Source: Flavobacteriaceae bacterium S0862 (GTDB taxonomy: Bacteria; Bacteroidota; Bacteroidia; Flavobacteriales; Flavobacteriaceae). From it: 64,000 nt of DNA. Position numbers and translations under genes: made by a program. The stretch covers positions 1 to 64,000 of the forward strand of contig JALKAW010000006.1 in assembly GCA_023015825.1 (NCBI GenBank), given 5' to 3'. The notes beneath the pieces were generated by a model. That model did no database searches, was not told where the DNA came from, and worked only from the letters and a program-made list of their open reading frames with translations. This document shows, piece by piece, positions 54,875-63,928 of the stretch (the first letter of the stretch is position 1; each line of letters begins with the position of its first letter).

Positions 54875-57256
54875 ATGAAACGACCAATCATTTTTTTAGC
54901 ATTATGCTGTTTCCCATTTATTAATTTTTCGCAAGAGAAGGTTTTTCCAGGCGCAGACGAAGCTACACCTTCTAGAGCACAATATTTTAGCTGGATTAAT
55001 AACACTAACGAAGGCACAACTGAGGCGCATACACTAATAAATTTAGAGTTTTTCCAATGGCTAAAAGATGAGTATGGTATGCAACTCGACATTTATGCTT
55101 TTGATGCTGGAGCGATTGATGGAAAACGTTTTTATGGTAGTGTAAAATCAGATAGATTTAAAAGTCAGTTTCCTAACGGATTTGATCCAATCTATAATAA
55201 ATCAAAGGAGTTAGGATTACGATTAGGGATTTGGGGAGGACCAGATGGATTTGGTGAAACACATGAAGATGAAGCTGAACGTACTGAGCAAATGGTAAAA
55301 CTAGCTCGAGATTATGACTTCGCTTTATTTAAGTTTGATGCTGTTTGTGGACCATTAAGACCTGAAAAAGAAGGAGCGTTTATAAACATGATGGAGGAAG
55401 TACGTAAGCATAGCCCAGACTTAATCTTGTTAAATCATCGCTTAGGACTTGAAAAAGCAGAAGCCTATGCAACAACATTTCTTTGGGGAGGAAATGAAAC
55501 TTATGTAGATGTATTTATGAATAATGACGTCACTGCACCACATCATAGAGCAGGAGCTATTTCTAGAGGCTTGCCACCAAATTTATTAAGATTAACTGAA
55601 GATCATGGCGTTTGTATTTCATCATGTTTAGATTATTGGGAAGACGATTTGGTGTTACAAGCTTTTAATAGAAATTTGATTCTATCACCTCAAATTTATG
55701 GTAACCCTTGGTTGCTAAGAGACGATGAATTTTCTAAAATGGCAAGAATTTTTAATCTGCACAGGAAGTATAAAGACATTTTAATTAATGGAAAAGTATT
55801 ACCTAAAAGTTACGGTCCAAATGCAGTGTCTAGAGGAGATGACAATACTAGAATTATTACTTTAAGAAATCTTACTTGGAACAAAACATCGTACACTATT
55901 AGTTTAAATGAAGAACTAGGATTGAAAAATTCTAATACTAAAATTTCTGTATTGCAAGTACATCCTCACGATGAGTATTTTGGAAAGTTTGATTTTAATA
56001 AAACAGTAGATGTTGAAGTTGCGTCATTTCGTTCTGCAATGTTTATAGTATCGACTAATAAAATTGATGAGCCTTTAATTGAAGGAACGCCTTATAGGGT
56101 TGTAAAAAATATTGATAACTCTCCTGCCTCTATTGAATTAATTGGAAGGCCAGGTGAAAAATATTCATTAAAATTAGTGAATTCAGAAGATTATAAAAGA
56201 GTATCGTTTGATGATAAAAACGATAATAGAATTCTTTCAGGTAGAAAGAAAAACATTGAATTTACAGGGCAAAAGTTACAGTATGAACCTCATAGAAAGT
56301 TGACCGATTTAACAGAGACTCCTATTCCTGAAGATGAAGAGGCACTTTATGAAGCGACAGTATTTGCTGCTGACAATAATGCCTTGGAAGTACGCTCTGT
56401 TTTACGTTCTGGTGAGACAAATATTCCGCAAGTAAAAGCAGCAAGAGATGCTTTTTTTAATCAAGAGGTTTTTGTAAAAAGAGGCATCTGGGATAAAAAT
56501 TTATTTGATGGTAATGAGAGCACAGGTTTTTGGCAATCAAAAAAATATGATATTGATCAGAGTGTTAAAGGAGGTGCTTTAAGAATTGATTTAGGAGAAG
56601 TAATTCATCTAGATGAACTAGTTATAACTGTACCTAATCATTTTGCTTTACATCCAATTTTAAGTCATGAAGGCAATTATGTTGAGGTTTCCACAGATTT
56701 AAAAAACTGGACACAAATTTTGTATTTAGCGGATTTAAAATCTAGAATTACTATTAATGATAGTGTTAGGTTTTTAAGGTTTAGAAGGTTTCCTCAACAA
56801 ATTATGGAAGTTGAAGGATTCTCTAATGGAAAATCATTGGATAGGTCAAAATGGCGAGCTTCAAATTTATTTGCACATTCTGAAGTAATGAAACCTAAAA
56901 AAGCTTGGAAAGGCAGTTTTACATTACCAGAGTTAGCAAATAATAGTTATTTAAGTGTAGGACTTAATGGAACACATGGCATTGAAGGCGCTTATGTGGC
57001 TGCAAAAATAGATAGTAAATATGTTGGAGCACCTGATCGTGCAGTATCTTATCCATCAAATACTTGGGAATATATTAATGCAAGGAGAGATAAAAACTAC
57101 ACATATTACATTCCTATGAAGCCTGAATATATAAACAAGAAGATAGAGATTTTTGTTTTAGGTTATAACGAAGAACATCAAGATATTAAACCAGAGGTTT
57201 GGATATCATCATTTGATGCAACAGAAAAAATTACATTAACATTAGATCGTAAATAA
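54875..57256 (+). CDS. GH36/GH27-like alpha-glycosidase with discoidin-like C-terminus
   Basis: A 793-aa exported protein (signal ending INFSQ, ~20). Residues ~50-330 resemble the alpha-galactosidase barrel (clan GH-D): LGIWGGPDGFGE (~111), nucleophile Asp in FKFDAV (~152), and SSCLDYWEDD (~248) as a candidate acid/base region. A beta domain follows (~340-400). Residues ~540-660 look like an F5/8-type discoidin domain (FDGNESTGFWQS, then LRIDLGEVIHLDELVI), usually a carbohydrate binder. The sugar released is not clear, perhaps alpha-galactose. It is first in a three-gene operon divergent from the minus operon. Confidence 0.75.
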   Translation: MKRPIIFLALCCFPFINFSQEKVFPGADEATPSRAQYFSWINNTNEGTTEAHTLINLEFFQWLKDEYGMQLDIYAFDAGAIDGKRFYGSVKSDRFKSQFPNGFDPIYNKSKELGLRLGIWGGPDGFGETHEDEAERTEQMVKLARDYDFALFKFDAVCGPLRPEKEGAFINMMEEVRKHSPDLILLNHRLGLEKAEAYATTFLWGGNETYVDVFMNNDVTAPHHRAGAISRGLPPNLLRLTEDHGVCISSCLDYWEDDLVLQAFNRNLILSPQIYGNPWLLRDDEFSKMARIFNLHRKYKDILINGKVLPKSYGPNAVSRGDDNTRIITLRNLTWNKTSYTISLNEELGLKNSNTKISVLQVHPHDEYFGKFDFNKTVDVEVASFRSAMFIVSTNKIDEPLIEGTPYRVVKNIDNSPASIELIGRPGEKYSLKLVNSEDYKRVSFDDKNDNRILSGRKKNIEFTGQKLQYEPHRKLTDLTETPIPEDEEALYEATVFAADNNALEVRSVLRSGETNIPQVKAARDAFFNQEVFVKRGIWDKNLFDGNESTGFWQSKKYDIDQSVKGGALRIDLGEVIHLDELVITVPNHFALHPILSHEGNYVEVSTDLKNWTQILYLADLKSRITINDSVRFLRFRRFPQQIMEVEGFSNGKSLDRSKWRASNLFAHSEVMKPKKAWKGSFTLPELANNSYLSVGLNGTHGIEGAYVAAKIDSKYVGAPDRAVSYPSNTWEYINARRDKNYTYYIPMKPEYINKKIEIFVLGYNEEHQDIKPEVWISSFDATEKITLTLDRK

Positions 57257-57284
57257 TGAAATTAGTTAAAACGAGTTTAATATT

Positions 57285-58718
57285 TTGAAGCCAACTACAT
57301 TAAAAACCTATCAACTTTTACTACCATTAATCTTTTTGTTTATTCTGATTTCTTTCGGATTGGTAATTGGTCCAAACTATTTTGGGTTGAAACCATTTCC
57401 ATTAGAAATTATATTTCTATTTGCAGCTGTTTTTTCTGCTGCAGAATTAATGATTTTAGGATATAAGTGGAAAGACATTCAAGATGCAATTGTTAAAAAA
57501 ATAGCACAAGGATTCCCAGTGATTCTTATCTTTTTTTCTATTGGAATTTTAATTGGGAGTTGGATTATTTCTGGAACAATACCTATGTTGGTTTATTATG
57601 GAATTGAACTTATTAATCCAGATTATATTTATTTAATCGGGTTTGTAGTTCCTGTTATATTCTCATTATTAACAGGAACTTCTTGGGGATCGATAGGAAC
57701 TATTGGAGTTGTTATTATTGGAATTGCATCTATAGCTGGAGTTAATTTAGGTATCACAGCAGGTGCTATAGTAGGTGGCGCCTATTTTGGAGATAAAATG
57801 TCGCCGCTTTCAGATACTACAAATTTAGCTTCTGCAGCAACGGATGTAAAATTATACGATCATATTCAATCGATGATGTATACTACATTTCCTTCTGCAA
57901 TAATCGCTGCAATAATATTTTTTAGTCTATCTTTTATTTACCCTGTATCGGCTGAGGTAAACAGTGAAATTGCAACCAAAGAAACTTTAACGGCAATTCA
58001 AAGCTTATTTCATTTTAATATGCTTCTAATCATACCACCAATTATTGTGTTGATTGGTTCATTAAAGAGAAAACCAACAGTTCCAGTAATGCTATTATCT
58101 GCATTTTCTGCGTGTATGTTAGCGTTGTTTATTCAAGATTACACATTACAAGATTTAGTACAAACTCTTTTAAAAGGATTTCAAGTTGACATGGCAACAT
58201 GGATCTCTGTAGTGCCAGAAAATGTCACCGTTTTATTTAATCGAGGTGGATTGTATGCGCTAAACGAAGCTATCTTCTTTACATTTATGGTTTTTATTTT
58301 TATTGGTATTTTGGATATGGTAAAAGCAATGCCTACTATAGTAAATATTGTATTTAAGAGTGTAAAAAAACGTTGGACATTAATATTGTCTTCGTTAGTT
58401 GCAACTGCGTTCACAAATGCATTTACATCCAATCAAAGCGCTACCAGTTTTATTATTGGAGATGCCTTTAAACCTGCGTATGATAAATTAAAAGTCTCAA
58501 GAAAAGTTCTCTCAAGATCAATTGAAGATTATGGAACTATGATTGAAACCTTAATTCCTTGGCACGCATCTAGTTTATATGTAGTTGCTACATTAGGTGT
58601 TTCTTTTGTAGATTTTTGGCAATGGCAATTACTCACAATAATAAACTTAATTATCGCTCCTTTACTAGCAATTACTGGTATTGGTTGTTTTTATAAAAAA
58701 GATTCAAAGAACTCATGA
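57285..58718 (+). CDS. NhaC-type Na+/H+ antiporter family transporter
   Basis: A 477-aa integral membrane protein with about 12 helices, from a TTG start at 57285, the only start before the first helix. The NhaC family core TGTSWGSIGTIG (~128) and GAYFGDKMSPLSDTTNLAS (~166) are clear; the Asp and Thr residues here take part in ion binding. Relatives exchange Na+ for H+, or drive malate-lactate or amino acid exchange. In an operon for catabolism of unusual amino acids it might carry a substrate or product instead. It overlaps the next gene by four bases (ATGA). Confidence 0.88.
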   Translation: MKPTTLKTYQLLLPLIFLFILISFGLVIGPNYFGLKPFPLEIIFLFAAVFSAAELMILGYKWKDIQDAIVKKIAQGFPVILIFFSIGILIGSWIISGTIPMLVYYGIELINPDYIYLIGFVVPVIFSLLTGTSWGSIGTIGVVIIGIASIAGVNLGITAGAIVGGAYFGDKMSPLSDTTNLASAATDVKLYDHIQSMMYTTFPSAIIAAIIFFSLSFIYPVSAEVNSEIATKETLTAIQSLFHFNMLLIIPPIIVLIGSLKRKPTVPVMLLSAFSACMLALFIQDYTLQDLVQTLLKGFQVDMATWISVVPENVTVLFNRGGLYALNEAIFFTFMVFIFIGILDMVKAMPTIVNIVFKSVKKRWTLILSSLVATAFTNAFTSNQSATSFIIGDAFKPAYDKLKVSRKVLSRSIEDYGTMIETLIPWHASSLYVVATLGVSFVDFWQWQLLTIINLIIAPLLAITGIGCFYKKDSKNS

Positions 58719-59896
58719 AAGAAAAAAAGATAGAAACCTTTCTGGCTCACGACGGAAAAAAAGCTCATAGCAAAGGTGCCGTAGTTCCACCAATTTACCA
58801 GAATTCCCTTTTCACGATGAAAGATTGGGATGATATTGATAAAGCTTTTGATGATAGAACGAACAGTTATATTTATTCTCGAGGTAATAATCCATCGGCT
58901 GAAATTGTTGAAGAAAAACTAGCTAAAATTTGTGAAGGAGAGAGAGCAAAACTCTTTGCATCTGGAATGGGAGCAATAAGCGCAGTATTCCTTTCGTGCA
59001 TCAAAAATGGAAGCCACATTATCACATTAAAAAATATTTATGGGCCAGCAAATAACTTATTAGAAACATATTTTAAGCCAAAGTTTAATATTGAAATCAC
59101 TTATGTTAATGGAACAGATATTAAAGATTTTAAGGATGTGATTAAACCAAATACTTCTTTAATTTATTTAGAAAGTCCATCATCAGTAATTTTTAGTTTA
59201 CAAGATTTAGAAGCAGTATCAAAGTTAGCAAAAGCAAATAGTATTAAAACAGCAATTGATAATACTTGGGCTTCTCCTTTATATCAAAATCCATTGAAAT
59301 TCGGAATTGATTTAGAAATTCATTCATGTTCAAAATATATTGGTGGACATAGTGATGTTGTTGCAGGGATTGTTGTTGGCTCTAAAGTTGATATTGAAAA
59401 TATATTTACTAAAGAATTTGAATTACTTGGTGCAAAAATTGCCCCATTTGAAGCTTGGTTGTTATTAAGAAGCTTAAGAACTCTAAAGATAAGAATGGAG
59501 CAACATCAAAAAAATGGATTGCAAGTAGCAAAGTTCTTAGAAAGTCATCCAAAAATTCAAAAAGTAAATTATCCTGGATTAGAAAGTTTTCCGCAATACG
59601 AATTAGGAAAGAAACAAATGTCAGGTTATACAGGATTAATGAGTTTTCAGTTAAAAACTTCTAATTTAGATAGTATAAAAACGTTTTTTAACGGATTAGA
59701 ATTATTTCAAATAGGAGTAAGTTGGGGCGGACATGAAAGTTTAATTTATGCTCCAGCTATTAGCTATCTAAAAGAGCTCAACAAAGAACAATTTGAAGGC
59801 TTAGGAATTAGTTTAGGAGATATGAGAATATCTGTTGGCTTAGAATCTGCTGAAGATTTAATTGAAGACTTAACATTAGCTTTATCAAAAATCTAA
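58715..59896 (+). CDS. Cys/Met metabolism PLP enzyme (cystathionine-lyase/methionine-lyase type)
   Basis: A 393-aa fold-type I PLP enzyme of the Cys_Met_Meta_PP family. It has the substrate-loop YSRGNNPSAEIVEEKLA (~50), SGMGAISAVFLS (~84), the Asp that contacts PLP in AIDNTWASP (~183) and the PLP-Lys in SCSKYIGGHSDVVAG (~207). Members catalyse beta- or gamma-elimination or replacement of sulfur amino acids. Its place behind a GH36-like gene and NhaC is not explained by sulfur metabolism, so it may act on an amino acid from this locus (inference). Confidence 0.88.
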   Translation: MKEKKIETFLAHDGKKAHSKGAVVPPIYQNSLFTMKDWDDIDKAFDDRTNSYIYSRGNNPSAEIVEEKLAKICEGERAKLFASGMGAISAVFLSCIKNGSHIITLKNIYGPANNLLETYFKPKFNIEITYVNGTDIKDFKDVIKPNTSLIYLESPSSVIFSLQDLEAVSKLAKANSIKTAIDNTWASPLYQNPLKFGIDLEIHSCSKYIGGHSDVVAGIVVGSKVDIENIFTKEFELLGAKIAPFEAWLLLRSLRTLKIRMEQHQKNGLQVAKFLESHPKIQKVNYPGLESFPQYELGKKQMSGYTGLMSFQLKTSNLDSIKTFFNGLELFQIGVSWGGHESLIYAPAISYLKELNKEQFEGLGISLGDMRISVGLESAEDLIEDLTLALSKI

Positions 59897-59919
59897 TATA
59901 TACTAGTCAGCTTAAAAAA

Positions 59920-61023
59920 TTATCTTAAAATATTAGTTTGCTTTTTGTAAAAAGCTTCCTGTTGTTTTTTCATAAGTTCTCTTGCAATTTTCTTTTTATA
60001 AGCATAGAGCTCTTCTTCTTCACTTATATCTCCATAAACACGATCATTTATGATATTGTCAGTATCTAAAATTGCTTTTCGTTGATGTGTTTGTTGTTCT
60101 GCCCAAGTTTTAAGTTTAGATTCGTCTTCTAAAAAATTGATGTCATATTCCCCTTTTGGAGATAATAGTTTTGCAAAAATTGGTGACGTTTCAATCGCTA
60201 GGAATAGTAAGAATATAAAAAATGAGGGTAACCAAGGCAATTCGCCCAAAGCATTTACACGAGCCATTAAACCATCAAAATTATCAATAATAGGTTGCGA
60301 TGTTGTTACAGCAGATTCATAATCTGAATTTAATTTTGCTATTTGTGCTTCAGCGGCCATAATTTTTGCATTATTAGTTTCTTTCAGTTCTTGTAAGGCT
60401 GCTAATTCAGCATCGTGTTTCTCTCTTTTTTCTTTATACACAGGTCCTTTACCAAGTAGTAAAGTGCCTTCTCGACCTTCGGCTTCGGCAATATAAGTGT
60501 TGTAGTAATCGTTAACTTCAGTTTCTTTGGCGTCTATTTGGGTTTGAAGTGTATTGATATCATTGGTTAACGACTCAACAGTTGGTGTGTATTGTTGCGC
60601 AATCTGTTCTTTGTTTGCTAAAGTGAACTCATTTTTTTGTTCCAATAGCACTTGATTGATTTCTTTTTCAAATATTTTTAATTCAAGAGGCTTTGAAATA
60701 ACAACAGCAATAATAACGGCCAAAATAATTCTGGGAGACGCTTGTATAAGCTCGTCAATAACATTACCTGTTTTCTTAATTGTAGATACGATATATCTGT
60801 CTAGATTAAAAATGAGTAATCCCCAAACAAGACCGAAACCAATAGCTGCAAATAAATTATCGAATACTGTATACAGTGCATAACTAGCTGCTATAAATGC
60901 CATGAGTGCAGTAAAAAACACAGTTGCGCCAATGCCTGCGTATTTGTTTTGTTCGCCTTTGGAACAGTTCTTTAAAATATCGGTGTCGGAGCCTGAGCAG
61001 ATGATGAAAAATTGCTGTAACAT
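59920..61023 (-). CDS. DUF4407 domain membrane protein
   Basis: A 367-aa membrane protein. Four hydrophobic segments (~30-50, 55-75, 92-110, 262-282) enclose a long coiled coil (~120-245, LTNDINTLQTQIDAKETEVND). The N-terminus FFIICSGSD and LNRYIV at ~75 are typical of DUF4407, a Bacteroidetes family of unknown function. It is a single gene on the minus strand, downstream of the M56 terminator, and the C-terminal ~80 residues are charged and cytoplasmic. Confidence 0.85.
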   Translation of the reverse strand: MLQQFFIICSGSDTDILKNCSKGEQNKYAGIGATVFFTALMAFIAASYALYTVFDNLFAAIGFGLVWGLLIFNLDRYIVSTIKKTGNVIDELIQASPRIILAVIIAVVISKPLELKIFEKEINQVLLEQKNEFTLANKEQIAQQYTPTVESLTNDINTLQTQIDAKETEVNDYYNTYIAEAEGREGTLLLGKGPVYKEKREKHDAELAALQELKETNNAKIMAAEAQIAKLNSDYESAVTTSQPIIDNFDGLMARVNALGELPWLPSFFIFLLFLAIETSPIFAKLLSPKGEYDINFLEDESKLKTWAEQQTHQRKAILDTDNIINDRVYGDISEEEELYAYKKKIARELMKKQQEAFYKKQTNILR

Positions 61024-61078
61024 AATGTATTGGTTTTGATTGATTGTCTATTAGAACGCAACTATTGGCAAAATGTTA

Positions 61079-61107
61079 CAAAAAAAGCCTCGAAAATTGA
61101 GGCTTTT
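61079..61107 (-). terminator. Intrinsic terminator of the BlaI/M56 operon
   Basis: AAAAGCCTC (61083-61091) and GAGGCTTTT (61099-61107) form a nine-bp stem around a 7-base loop; on the minus strand a T-run follows (the A-run before 61083). It ends the M56 gene, which stops at 61117. Confidence 0.75.
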
Positions 61108-61116
61108 AAAAAATAT

Positions 61117-63381
61117 TTAGTTTTTTTCTTTAATTTCAACTATCATTGGTTTGGTAGAGAGATGAACTTTTGCTCTCTTAGAATCTCTATCAATTGTTCG
61201 AATATTCATCTTCTTATTTTGCTTTAATTTTTTAATAGCTTCATCCGATGAAATTTCTTTTCCTTCAAAATAGAAAACAGCATCTTTTTTAGCCATATCG
61301 ATAACATGGTCTAAAGATGATTTTGGCGGTGGAGGTGGCAAGTCTCTTTTTAGTCTTTCAATTTTTGCTAGCTCTCTTTTTTGTTCGGCTAAAGCTTTAC
61401 GCTCTTCAACATGCTTTAGTTTTTCTTTCTTTAGCTTTTCAGTTTCAGCTCTACGTTCTTCAACATATTTTAGTTTTTCTTTTACTAATTGTGCTTTACG
61501 CTCTTCACTAATGGCTTGTCTCTCTACAACGCGTTTCAATTTCTGCTGCTCTAATTTTTCTTGTCTCACCTTCATTTCAGCAACTCGAGCCAGTTTAACT
61601 TCTTGCAATGCTTTTCTTTCAGCAGCATATTGTTCTTCTACTTTAATGAGTTGGGCTCTTTCAGTATTTTTTGCCTCTCTTACTTTAGCCATGTTTTGTC
61701 TAGATTCTGCAACAGCTAACTCATACTTTTTAATGTTTTCCTCGTATTTTTTCTTTTGTTCGGGCGTTGCATTGTCAGGAATTGGGGGAGGAGGTGGAGG
61801 CGGTAGCATGCTTTTTACTTTTGCAGCCTTTTCTTTATACATTTTAATTGCCTTCTCATACTTTTTTCGTTGTTCAGGAGAGGCATTGGCTGGGATTGGA
61901 GGTGGAGGTGGAGGCATTGCTGATTCTACTTCAATAACTCTAGGAGTATTTGGAGCTGGAGGAGGCGGAGGTGGAATATTTGGGAATGGTTCTGCATCCT
62001 TTTTTTGTGCTGCGCTCATCAAGCTATAAAGGTATTTAATACGCTTTACATCTTTTTCTTTAACTACTATTTCCTTTCCAGGATAAGAATTAAAATGTTT
62101 TGCCAGCTTATTATACTCTTTTATTTGGGCTTTTGTTGCTTTTTGTTGTTCAGATTGATTAAAGATGGCATTTGATTGTTCTTGAGTACCAGTATTTGTA
62201 ATCGCAAAAGGTTTATTTCCTTTTTCTCGAATTATTTCTTGGTTGTAGGTAACAATACGATGAAAGCCATAATCAATTACAGAATTATAAATAAACCATA
62301 CGTCTTCATCTAAAACAGCTTTCCCATTATTTACATGAACATTTATAATTCGATTACGTATTTCTGGAGTTATATCTTGATGCAATTGGTTGATAACTGA
62401 TGCAAATGTTTTTTTAGTAGCTTTAAGACCATCTATTTTATAAGTACCGTTGTCGAATACTTCAATATCAATGCTTCTAGCTGTATGATTAGCTCCTGAA
62501 ATTTCTTCAGAAGTTTTTTCAATAACTTTTGTATCGCTAAAGCTATACAACATAATTGCTAAAAGAGGCAGTAATACTAGACTTCGAAGCCAAACACCTC
62601 GTTTTGTAGTTTGAGTTTTCATAACTGTAAATCGTTTTTTTATTAATGAATAGTTTATGGCATTAGCCAATTGTGGTTGTGCAGCATTTGATGAGAATGC
62701 CAAAATAATTTTTTGATAGGTGTTGGTGTTAATTCCTTTACGTAATACGCCTTGGTCTGCTAAAAACTCATGGTTTAATTTAATGGCGTGCTTAATAATA
62801 TAGATTAGCGGATTAAACCAAAGCACCACTTGTATAGCCTCAATAAAGACAACATCTATACTGTGTTTTTGCGTTGCATGTGTTTGTTCGTGCCAAAACA
62901 CTTCTTCAGGTATTTCGTTGGCTTCAAATTTAGATTTATTAAAAAAGATATAATTGAAAAAGGTGTGAGGTGCTATTAAATCTTTTAATAATACGTGTGT
63001 GAATTTGTAATAGCGTTGCTTTGGGTTATGTTTTATTTTATGGTTTAATCGATAGAGGTTTCTAATAAATTTAAAACCAAAGATTAATACACCAATTAGG
63101 TATATGCACCAAATAATATAAGGTAGATAGTTAGTGGTTGCTTCAATTTCTATAGAGTTGTTAGTAATAAGCATATCTTGTGAAATTTCACTAAACGTTA
63201 ATTGAGAAGGTTCTACATAATGAGTGAATGTTACTAAAGGAATGCTTATTGATAAGACAAGTGCAGCCAAAAGAAAAAATCGCTTAAACACATGCATGTT
63301 TTCTTTTTCTAACACCAATTTGTAAAAGGTTAAAAAGATTAAAAGGCATCCCGAAAATTTTAAAAGATATAGTGACATCAT
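61117..63381 (-). CDS. BlaR1/M56-like membrane metallopeptidase with proline-rich repeats and coiled coil
   Basis: A 754-aa protein. The N-terminal ~300 residues are the M56 membrane domain with four helices and the zinc motif HEQTH (~167) with downstream Glu in NHEFLADQ (~207), as in BlaR1, which cleaves BlaI on sensing a signal. Residues ~300-460 form a periplasmic region. Two copies of a proline-rich unit (PPPPPP-I-P-x-N-A-x-PEQ-KKYE, ~490 and ~525) follow, then a charged coiled coil (~560-690) and a final ~60-residue domain. No penicillin-binding sensor domain is present. It overlaps the BlaI stop by one base. The signal is unknown. Confidence 0.82.
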   Translation of the reverse strand: MMSLYLLKFSGCLLIFLTFYKLVLEKENMHVFKRFFLLAALVLSISIPLVTFTHYVEPSQLTFSEISQDMLITNNSIEIEATTNYLPYIIWCIYLIGVLIFGFKFIRNLYRLNHKIKHNPKQRYYKFTHVLLKDLIAPHTFFNYIFFNKSKFEANEIPEEVFWHEQTHATQKHSIDVVFIEAIQVVLWFNPLIYIIKHAIKLNHEFLADQGVLRKGINTNTYQKIILAFSSNAAQPQLANAINYSLIKKRFTVMKTQTTKRGVWLRSLVLLPLLAIMLYSFSDTKVIEKTSEEISGANHTARSIDIEVFDNGTYKIDGLKATKKTFASVINQLHQDITPEIRNRIINVHVNNGKAVLDEDVWFIYNSVIDYGFHRIVTYNQEIIREKGNKPFAITNTGTQEQSNAIFNQSEQQKATKAQIKEYNKLAKHFNSYPGKEIVVKEKDVKRIKYLYSLMSAAQKKDAEPFPNIPPPPPPAPNTPRVIEVESAMPPPPPPIPANASPEQRKKYEKAIKMYKEKAAKVKSMLPPPPPPPIPDNATPEQKKKYEENIKKYELAVAESRQNMAKVREAKNTERAQLIKVEEQYAAERKALQEVKLARVAEMKVRQEKLEQQKLKRVVERQAISEERKAQLVKEKLKYVEERRAETEKLKKEKLKHVEERKALAEQKRELAKIERLKRDLPPPPPKSSLDHVIDMAKKDAVFYFEGKEISSDEAIKKLKQNKKMNIRTIDRDSKRAKVHLSTKPMIVEIKEKN

Positions 63382-63746
63382 TACTTCTTTTTAATTTCGT
63401 TATCAATAATTTCTTTTAGACTTTCAAGCTCATCTTTGCTTAAGTCCGTTTCTTGAGTAAAGAATGATGCAAACTGTGTAGCACTATCATTAAAAAAGTG
63501 TTTTATAAGCCCGTTAACGTGCTTAGAGAAGTAATCTTTCTTTTTTACAAGTGGATAATATTCTCTTGATTTTCCGTAGAGGTTGTAGGCTACAAATCCT
63601 TTTCCAGTCATACGTTTTAATAAGGTTGCAATCGTAGTTGTTGCTGGTTTAGGTTCGTCGTAAGCATTAAGAAGGTCTTTCATGAATGCTTTTTCGAGCT
63701 TCCATAAATGTTGCATTAATTGTTCTTCGGTTTTGGATAATTGCAT
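63381..63746 (-). CDS. BlaI/MecI/CopY family repressor
   Basis: A 121-aa winged-helix repressor. The MecI/BlaI pattern is present: LSKTEEQLMQHLWKLEKAFMKDLL (~3-26), then TTTIATLLKRMTGKGFVAYN (~36-55), and a C-terminal dimerisation part (FFTQETDLSKDELESLKEIID). It represses its own operon until cleaved by the partner M56 protease. Two palindromic operators lie directly upstream, one over the -7 element. Confidence 0.92.
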   Translation of the reverse strand: MQLSKTEEQLMQHLWKLEKAFMKDLLNAYDEPKPATTTIATLLKRMTGKGFVAYNLYGKSREYYPLVKKKDYFSKHVNGLIKHFFNDSATQFASFFTQETDLSKDELESLKEIIDNEIKKK

Positions 63747-63749
63747 TGC

Positions 63750-63804
63750 TCTACAAAATTAGAATTAACTCTACAAATGTAGAATAAAAAATATAAAAAC
63801 CAAA
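63750..63804 (-). promoter_or_regulatory. Promoter and BlaI operators of the BlaI/M56 operon
   Basis: On the minus strand, TTTG (63801-63804) and TACATTTG (63774-63781) are separated by exactly 19 bases, a model Bacteroidetes promoter. TCTACA-AA-TGTAGA (63770-63783) is a perfect 14-bp palindrome over the -7 element, and a second site with two mismatches (63750-63763) lies 20 bases on, next to the start codon. BlaI family operators have this TACA/TGTA core, so autorepression is very likely. Confidence 0.75.
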
Positions 63805-63865
63805 TTATTGATTCAGATTATTAAAAATTTAACACAGAATTTTTCAGAACAGATGCAATTGCTTT

Positions 63866-63879
63866 GTAACAAATGTTAC
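63866..63879 (+). promoter_or_regulatory. Palindrome resembling a BlaI operator
   Basis: GTAACA-AA-TGTTAC is a perfect 14-bp palindrome that shares the central ACAAATGT with the operator at 63770. It lies 36 bases before the promoter element of the next gene, so the same repressor may act there (inference). Confidence 0.45.
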
Positions 63880-63901
63880 TCTTAATTATATAGATATACA
63901 T

Positions 63902-63909
63902 TAAATTTG
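63902..63909 (+). promoter_or_regulatory. -7 element TAAATTTG
   Basis: A perfect TAnnTTTG 20 bases before the ATG at 63929. No TTTG at the standard -33 spacing. It is the probable promoter of the gene that runs off the window. Confidence 0.45.
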
Positions 63910-63928
63910 AAAAGCATTTAAAACAAAA

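Noticed and set aside
57257-57289. Ten-codon peptide MKLVKTSLIF before the NhaC gene
   Set aside because: Too short to support as a gene; the leader role could not be distinguished from chance, and no terminator structure follows.
61511-62029. Glycine-rich open frame on the plus strand
   Set aside because: It is the antisense of the polyproline repeats and coiled coil of the M56 gene; the glycine runs are reverse-complemented proline codons.
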